Source of the DNA: Lenzites betulinus
Lineage: Eukaryota; Basidiomycota; Agaricomycetes; Polyporales; Polyporaceae
DNA: 64,000 nucleotides
Assembly: GCA_022264855.1 (NCBI GenBank)
Contig: JABYQU010000031.1
Coordinates: 310,001-374,000, forward strand
Direction: 5' to 3'
The position numbers and the translations under genes are program-made. Shown in pieces: positions 57,289 through 64,000 of the stretch (position 1 is its first letter; the number at the start of each line of letters is the position of its first letter). The notes under the pieces are model-generated. The model saw only the letters and a list, made by a program, of their open reading frames with translations. It ran no database searches and had not been told where the DNA came from.

Positions 57289-59515
57289 TCACCGTTTAGC
57301 CTTCTTCGTCTTAGTATCCGCGCCCCCCTCTGTGGTACGCTTGGCAACAGCAGTGCTGATGTGCCCCGCAGCTTGTTCAGCGCGCAGCCACGCCTCACAC
57401 TGTTCCTTCGTCCCCTGCGGGTGCTCGAGCTGCCATTCCACCACGCGTGCGAGGACCTGGCCTGTCCATGGACCTGGGCTCTCAGCGCCTAGAGTCGTCG
57501 TCACTTCTCGTCCCTGCAAGGAGGTCAGCTTCGTCCTTGCAGACCGACTGAGTCGACGTACGTCGAGAATCGACTTCGCATCGACCGCCTCGGCCAACCC
57601 GAGTTCCTCAATACGCGTGGCAAACTTGTTGTATGCTTCTATGCGCTTCGACGCGGCTTCGGCTGGCAAGCACCAGTCAGTCACGCTCGGATTCCGTAAG
57701 TTAGCTAGCACGGGATGTACCATCGATCGCGCTCGCATCGTCCGCCCAGAGCGCCGTCAGCTCCTGGATGAGTGAAAACAGGAGCGACGTAGCCCAGGAA
57801 GATCCAGAAACGGGATTATGCACGTTCTTCTCGCGCAAGAGCAAGCCTATATGCTAGGGTGAGCCTCTGGAGAACAGCTAAAACGCGGATCCAGCCCGAC
57901 CCACCTATCCACACCCGTTCTGGTTTGTCCATGTTGGAGGACTCAAAGTCCGCAACGCCCTTCTTCAAGATCTCTGCGGCGGCGAACAATGCTGTTATGC
58001 CGTCGAGATAGTGGTACTGCCCGCCGAGTTTGAGGCTCTCCCGAATGACGGCTTCCGCCGCCGGGCGCACTTTGCCTTTTGATTGGATATAGGTCAGATG
58101 GCGATATGGTGTGAGTGCAGTCGCGAGGTATAGTCGGCGAGAAGGACTCTTCGGTGTCGAAAGCTCGGACAACAGCAGCGGGTGGATAGGAGGCAGGGTT
58201 GGAAAAGGCAGGTCGGAGAGCGTGGCGCCAATGTTTTTTGCTTGGGATACGACATGCAGAATAATTGCAGCCTTCAACGCGTGCTGGGGCGGAGAAGGGT
58301 CTCCTGAGAGCTTTACATTTACACCTTGTGGTAAGCTGAACACGGAGGTATACAGCGAAAGAACATTGATCAAATCAATGGAGAGGAGGGGGTTCCGCCC
58401 TGTAGATGTAAGCATAAGCTGAGACTCTGGAACATGTCGGGATTATGTACCTCCCATCATTTTGTCAAGTTCTTCGCCCACACGTTCGCGGCTGATCTTA
58501 ACTCTCAGGGCTTCCTGCAGCCTGCAGTCAGCGACCTAAGACTGTGCTAGCGAGGACCTTCAACGGACCTGGATTGTTGGATCCTTGGCTGCTTCTTGCA
58601 GTTCCGGAACCATCGTGAATCCGAACCGGCTGGCAAACCGGATACAGCGCAATACACGCAGAGGGTCGTCGGTAAATGTTTCTCGTGGAGGAAGTGGGGT
58701 TCGAACAACGCCATTGCGGAGGTCGTCAAGACCCTACTTCGAAAACATTAGCTCCATTCTGGACAAGTACCACGGGGTATGTCTACCTTGCCCGTATGGT
58801 CCTCCACCTCTCGCGAGTGGACATTATAGAATAGTGTGTTAATCGTGATGTCGCGTCGAATCGCATCTTGGAGCGGTGTACCGAACTCCTGGAATAGGGT
58901 GAGTTCTCTTTAAAGACAGAAACGTGCTGCAAATGTGTCATAACTGACCACTTGACTCGGAATGCGACTGTTTTCTGCATACTCCTCGCTGCGCAGGTTA
59001 ACAAAATCGAGCTCAATACCCAGGATAGTCGTGCGCGCGGTCTCAAGATGCTTTGACTGATCGGGGTTGCTCTCAATCTTCGCCACACTCTTTACAGGTA
59101 GATCTTTCACGATACGGCAGTATTCCACGAAGCGTTCCGCGAACGGGACGCCCATCATGTTCTCCAGCGCAATATCGATATCGTTGCATTGCGAACCGAG
59201 AAGCTGTGTACAGTTCACAACATACATCGATGGTGAGTAACTTCTGGGACCTGGGCGGTGTGCCCGACGTACCTTATCCCGGACCCATCCACCGGCGATC
59301 CTACAAGAGGTTTCAATGCCCTCCGTTTCCTTCATATGACGCGTGCATTGGTCCAGAAGCGTGCAGAGCTCATTCTCATCGTCAGTAAGTTTGATTTCCA
59401 ACATAGGTGGCAATTGAACGCGGCTCCAATAGAACGTTCGGACTAGGACAGGGTTTCTGGGGCGTCGGCGCTGTGTTCGGTGGATGATCGACCTGGCGGC
59501 TCGCAACCAGTTCAT
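57289..59515 (-). CDS. CCA1: CCA-adding enzyme, tRNA nucleotidyltransferase
   Basis: Adds or repairs the 3' CCA end of tRNAs. Nine exons give 591 residues: 59273-59515, 58949-59203, 58787-58888, 58569-58733, 58451-58514, 57905-58399, 57721-57846, 57562-57662 and 57289-57513. The class II nucleotidyltransferase core is complete: RIAGGWVRDKLLGSQCNDID with the two catalytic Asp, RRDITINTLFYN, GLDDLRNGVVRTPLPPRETFTDDPLRVLRCIRFASRFGF and the ISRERVGEELDKMM helix. The C-terminal part has GREVTTTLGAESPGPWTG and EWQLEHPQGTKEQC. The first 40 residues are Arg-rich and lack acids (MNWLRAARSIIHRTQRRR), a classic mitochondrial presequence. A second in-frame ATG at 59404 begins just before the core, so one gene could serve two compartments, as yeast CCA1 does. 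The last intron is 48 nt and stop-free. Confidence 0.93.
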
Positions 59516-59868
59516 ACACCAACTAGACTGAGTGATGTTCAACGTTTAGATCTTTAAGGGTACGAGGACACGAGGTAGGACACGGAGGGAGAATATGCAG
59601 ACAGACAAGGTTTGTTTTAATCGAATCAGTGCGCACTCACCCAAAGACTGACTTCATTGTGGCAGTGTTCACGGCTATTGACAGTAATTACGTTGATTGA
59701 TCAACAAGCTAGTCTGTTGCCACTGCAAGTACTTATGCATATGGTGCAGTCGACAGTATATGTACCACCACTTGAACAAACAACGGCAGAATGGTTGCTT
59801 CGCATGAGGATGTAAGAGTGTTCCGCAGCGCATAGCATATTACACATAATTAAAACGGCGCACGCCGA
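59516..59868. other. Promoter of CCA1 and 3' region of the thioesterase gene
   Basis: 353 bp between two minus-strand genes. No further feature is seen. Confidence 0.5.
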
Positions 59869-60726
59869 TCAGCCAAATATCTCTGTCAACCAGGCAGCGA
59901 GATCATCCAATTCCTCCTCGTTCACTGTGTGTTCCAGCCCCTCGTACTTCTTCAACACAACTTTTTCCTGCGGTATATGCAACGTGTCCCGAAGAAAATC
60001 TGTCCCCTCTTCTGCGTACGATATTGGGACTTCGACGTCTGGTATACCGTGCGCCCAAAAGACCGGTAGGTTGGGTTCCAGATGTTGCATTGCCTGTAGT
60101 CTTCTTCAGAGAGAATTCCCATGGCACGGAGACGATGCTCACCTGTCTGGAAGGACCAGGTATCCATCCTGATAGGCTCGCGACTCCTGCGAACTCTTGG
60201 AGCGTGGTAAGAGCGGTCATGAGAGCTAGAGCCCCTCCTTGGCTAAAGCCCACGAGGGCGATTCTCGTGGGAGGCGTGCCGGTGCGCACTTCTGTGGTGA
60301 CCAAGCTTTCGATGGTTGCTACCGATGCAGATATTCCCGCCTCATCGTAGCAGTTGCACGGCGGGAGGTTTGTTATGTCGAACCAGCTCGGTCGTCTTTG
60401 CCCATGGTTATAGGTCACGGGCACAGCAGGTCTACGGATTATTTGTGAAAATTATAGAGCGTGCATGTATTGGATCAGCTTACGCCTGGGGTAGAATCCA
60501 TTTGACTCCTGGTAGCCTGTCTACCACACTTTGCAAAGTCACAATCCAGGAATCAACCTGTTGGCCCAAGCCCTGACATGTGAAAAGCCGTGGTCAGCGA
60601 ACGAACTATGAAGGATATTTAACCGCCTACATGAACGAAGAAAACGGTGGCGGTATGTTCTGCCTTGGGGGGAATCACCACAGTCTCAACGCGAGGAGTC
60701 AATGGAGTGCCTCCTGCGATAGCCAT
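59869..60726 (-). CDS. Acyl-protein thioesterase 1 / lysophospholipase (alpha/beta hydrolase)
   Basis: Predicted cytosolic enzyme that removes palmitate from S-acylated proteins. It has 232 residues, the usual family length, in four exons: 60631-60726, 60484-60572, 60143-60431 and 59869-60093. Visible elements are the oxyanion-region HGLGQQVDSW (FVHGLG start), WILPQAPAVPVTYNHG, RRPSWFDI, the nucleophile elbow GFSQGG, SLSGWIPG, HGIPDVEVP with the acid Asp, and GLEHTV with the catalytic His. The triad is complete. The gene is divergent to VAC8, an acylated protein, across 551 bp. Confidence 0.92.
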
Positions 60727-61277
60727 GCAGCAGTGAGCTTGACGGGGTGGGGTGTATTGTGCCCAGCCTGGCGAGGGACTCGAGCATTATATGCTTGGCG
60801 ATCTTGCTCACGGCACACCATCGGGCTCGTAGTGGCAGAAGCGTGCGCAGCAGCTCATCGCCATGGCCCTTGCATCGCCTGCATGGACGCCGCAGTAAAA
60901 GCAGTAATGGTTCCTGTCAGCTTCCTGGCCTGAGACTCGTTCGTGATATGCGCGGGAGCGTTCACAGCGGCACTTAGTGGCCGGCGCGCGAGCGAGCGAA
61001 GCAAGTGTAACCGGGAGTTGGACGTTGCGGACAGCGAGCGCGCCCTGCGCCGTCCTGCGCGACTCTGCGCGCGTCCCCCTCTGGATCACGCGCACCGGTG
61101 CGCGGAGTTCCCATATATGGGGCGGCCGACAACAGGGGCAAACAAATTACCGGCGTTGCGGGAAGAGAGTTGGCCTTCGCGCTGCTCCAGGCTCGACGCT
61201 CATTTCTCTGCTGCTCCCTCCCCCTCCTCCTACTCCCGCCTTTCTTCCGCTCGTCCTCGCCACTACGGACTCTTAAC
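60727..61277. promoter_or_regulatory. Divergent promoter shared by the acyl-protein thioesterase and VAC8
   Basis: 551 bp between the two start codons. The VAC8 side is a long CT-rich tract (CCCTCCCCCTCCTCC near 61215), typical of fungal core promoters. No TATA box was recognised. No coding exon is seen. Confidence 0.5.
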
Positions 61278-63746
61278 ATGGGTGTCGTCTCGAGCTGCTG
61301 CGATTCATACTGTGCGTCTTTTCCCCGTGCTGTGACATTTTGCCCGCGTTTGGACATGGTCTGATATCCTGCATGCAGTCCGTTCGCGGAAGTCCGCCTA
61401 CGAGCCGTTGCTGTTGGAGAACGAGCGCGAAGCGGTGGCGGATCTGCTACAGTACCTCGAGAGTGCGTCACACAGTGCTCGCATGGCGGGACAAACGCCC
61501 CCGTGTGCGGCCGTCGTGTTTACCAGTTTCTCTCTTCGTTACCGCAGACCGGACTACCACCGACTTCTTCAAAGATTCTCCCCTCGCGGCGTTGACTACA
61601 CTCTCTTTCTCTGATAACGTCGACCTTCAACGCAGCGCCGCGCTCGCGTTCGCCGAAATCACCGAGAAGGAGGTCCGCCCGGTCGGCCGCGACACCCTTG
61701 ACCCCATCCTCTTTCTCCTCAGCAGCCATGACACTGAAGTGCAGCGGGCTGCCAGTGCGGCGCTGGGGAATCTTGCTGTAAACAGTATGTGCCCGTCCAA
61801 CGCGTCGCTAGGCCGGTGCTAACGTGTATGCGTAGCCGAGAACAAACTACTCATCGTCAAGCTTGGTGGGCTTGAACCTTTGATCAGGCAGATGCTGAGC
61901 CCAAATGTCGAGGTGCAATGCAACGCAGTTGGCTGTGTAACGAATCTTGCCACGCATGGTGAGTGAGATCCAGGTTGACGCATACCACCTGTCCACTCAT
62001 GGCGTGAAAGACGACAACAAGACTAAGATCGCAAAGTCCGGTGCCCTCGTTCCCCTCACACGCCTCGCGCGTTCCAAGGACATGAGGGTACAGCGCAACG
62101 CGACGGGCGCGCTGCTGAACATGACTCACTCCGGTGCGTACACAGTGTGATCATGCCTGTTCGGCTAAGCTTGATATTAATGAATGTTCCAGACGAGAAC
62201 CGACAGCAGCTGGTGAACGCCGGCGCGATCCCGGTTCTGGTCAGCCTTCTCAACTCGCCAGATACCGATGTGCAATACTACTGTACCACTGCGTTGAGTA
62301 ACATCGCAGTTGATGGTAAATTTCATCACAGTTGCATGGTGCACATAGTTCTCATGATACCCTTCCGCAACGCGCAGCACACAACCGCAAGAAGTTGGCA
62401 CAAACAGAGCCCAAGTTGGTATCAAGTCTTGTACAGCTGATGGACAGCCCTAGTTTGAAGGTCCAATGCCAAGCCGCCCTGGCACTCCGGAATCTCGCGA
62501 GTGATGGTAAGTCGCATATGATATCGTGATCTCACCTATGTCGTTAAACCATATTCTCGTCGTAGAAAAATATCAGTTGGAGATCGTCAAGGCTGATGGA
62601 CTTTCCTCGCTGCTTCGTCTGCTGCAGTCAACCTACCTGCCGCTCATTCTCTCTGCTGCTGCATGCGTCCGGAATGTCTCGATTCACCCGCAGAACGAGT
62701 CTCCCATCATTGAGTCTGGCTTCTTGCAACCCCTCATCAATCTGCTCTCCTTCAAGGAGAATGAGGAGGTGCAGTGTCACGCGATTTCGACCTTGCGCAA
62801 CCTTGCAGCAAGCTCCGAGAAGAACAAGCAGGCGATCGTGAAGGCTGGTGCAGTGGAAAGCATCAAGGAGCTCGTGTTGGACGTTCCCATGAATGTGCAG
62901 AGCGAAATGACGGCTTGCATCGCAGTGTTGGCGTTGAGTGGTATGTTGCTTCTTCGTTGGTATAGCTTGGAACGGAGGGACTCATGCCATACAAGACGAT
63001 CTGAAGGGTCAATTGCTGGAGATGGGCATTTGTGAAGTTCTGATCCCACTTACGAACTCGCAAAGTTCCGAGGTACAGGGAAACAGCGCGGCCGCGTTGG
63101 GCAACTTGTCGTCGAAGGGTGTGTACCTGCTACCGCAGCAATATTGTTCCACGACTGACTCGCAGATAGATGGACGTACGAGTTCCGATGACTACTCGGC
63201 ATTCAATGATGTATGGGAGAAGCCCGACGGGGGCATGCACAGGTACTTGTACCACTTCCTGTCCAGCCCGGATGCCACGTTCCAGCACATAGCCGTGTGG
63301 ACGATCGTGCAGCTGCTCGAGTCTGGAGGTAAGGCCCGGTCCACGTTGTCTCCCCCAGCGCGCGTGCTCACCTCCGTCTTCCTGCAGATCCCCAGCTGAC
63401 CAGCAACATCCGCAACTCGAACCTTCTCATCCCGAACATCCGCACGCTCGCGGAGACCCGGACGTCGACGCCGACGTCGTCGCTCGGCGGCACGCCACAC
63501 TCCCACCGCTCCCAGAGCCGTTCGTATCAGGATACGGAGACGGGCGACGGGCAGGGCGAGATCCAGATGCTCGCGCAGCGCATCCTCGACTTCGCGGAGA
63601 GCGACGGCGTGCTGACGCCCAGCGCGATCGCTTCGCAGGTCCAGGCGAGCTCGTTCAGCCAGCGCGACGAGAGCGTGAGCGGGCGCGACCACGAGGAGCT
63701 CCGGAAGAGCGTACGCGAGGCGTTCGCGAGCGGCTCGGGCCACTAG
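61278..63746 (+). CDS. VAC8: Vac8, armadillo-repeat vacuolar membrane protein
   Basis: Scaffold of vacuole inheritance, nucleus-vacuole contact and Cvt/autophagy initiation. Eleven exons give 622 residues: 61278-61311, 61379-61462, 61548-61784, 61836-61958, 62011-62133, 62193-62315, 62378-62506, 62566-62940, 62996-63118, 63170-63328 and 63388-63746. The N-terminus [10 protein letters not shown] offers a myristoylation Gly2 and a Cys pair for palmitoylation. The [21 protein letters not shown] block and tandem ARM repeats follow, each ending in LGNLAVN, VTNLATH, LLNMTHS, LSNIAVD, LRNLASD, LRNLAAS or LGNLSSK. Several introns fall at the same point after these helices and have almost equal exon sizes (123 nt, four times), so exons mirror repeats. 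The C-terminus (after [13 protein letters not shown]) is Ser/Thr/Gln-rich. Family length is about 580-620. Confidence 0.95.
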
Positions 63747-64000
63747 TCGACGCTCGTCGCGATGGTCGTTCTCCGGGCACTGCTGCGCTGGGAGAACTCT
63801 GGCTCCCGCTTTTGAGATTAATTGGGTGTTGGGTGTTGGGTAGTGGGCGACAGACTGCCCGGGACGATTCCTTTCATCTTGCCTTCGGCTCCGACCGCGT
63901 GCGTCCTCCGCAGGGACGCGCACGCCGTCGTCCGTCGCCGCACGACTTTTTCATCTTGCACGCATGTTCGTATTCACTGGTTCTAGTCTTGTCCACGAGC
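63747..64000. other. 3' flank of VAC8
   Basis: Probably 3' UTR. It contains a short GTGTTGGGT direct repeat near 63826-63841. Nothing else is recognised. Confidence 0.45.

Overview
The window looks like nuclear DNA of a filamentous basidiomycete, most likely an Agaricomycete. The genes are densely packed on both strands. Almost every gene is broken by many short introns (about 48-75 nt, GT...AG, often with a CTAAC/CTGAC branch box). The gene set is typical fungal: a Clr4/SUV39-type methyltransferase, a Mak2/Chk1-type hybrid histidine kinase, Sub2, Rok1, Vac8, a Smy2-like GYF protein, and HMG-box factors of the kind found in mushrooms. Genus-level placement is not possible from the sequence alone. 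I rebuilt gene models by hand from conserved protein motifs and reading-frame-consistent splice sites. For nearly every gene the summed exon length is an exact multiple of three.

Layout, left to right: dihydroorotate dehydrogenase (+); HMG-box factor 1 (-); a 1.9 kb non-coding stretch with a hairpin repeat; GPI-anchored aspartic protease (-); CaMK-like kinase with a long insertion (+); chromodomain/SET H3K9 methyltransferase (-); Pumilio RNA-binding protein (-); Vps38/UVRAG (-); an unrecognised protein (+); GYF-domain protein (-); SLC33A1-type acetyl-CoA transporter (-); MFS transporter (+); a very large kinase-like/AAA/GAF/hybrid histidine kinase (-) with a probable one-base frameshift; Sub2 (-); mitochondrial dicarboxylate-type carrier (+); Rok1 (+); a 1 kb gap with a 55-bp near-perfect palindrome; HMG-box factor 2 (+); CCA-adding enzyme (-); acyl-protein thioesterase (-); and Vac8 (+).

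This is an ordinary chromosomal neighbourhood. There is no metabolite cluster, transposon, rRNA, tRNA or CRISPR that I can support. Functional themes recur by chance or loose linkage: RNA handling (Puf, Sub2, Rok1, CCA enzyme), vacuole and autophagy (Vps38, Vac8), signalling (CaMK-like kinase, hybrid histidine kinase) and transcription/chromatin (two HMG factors, KMT1). One pairing may be meaningful. The thioesterase (depalmitoylase) and Vac8 (a protein with a myristoyl/palmitoyl-type N-terminus) share a 551-bp divergent promoter.

The most unusual material is small in scale: a motif shared by both HMG-box proteins just after the HMG box; 12-mers shared by their upstream regions; the 55-bp palindrome; GC-AG introns; microexons of 7-20 nt; stop-free introns of 3n length; and a 440-nt intron in SUB2.
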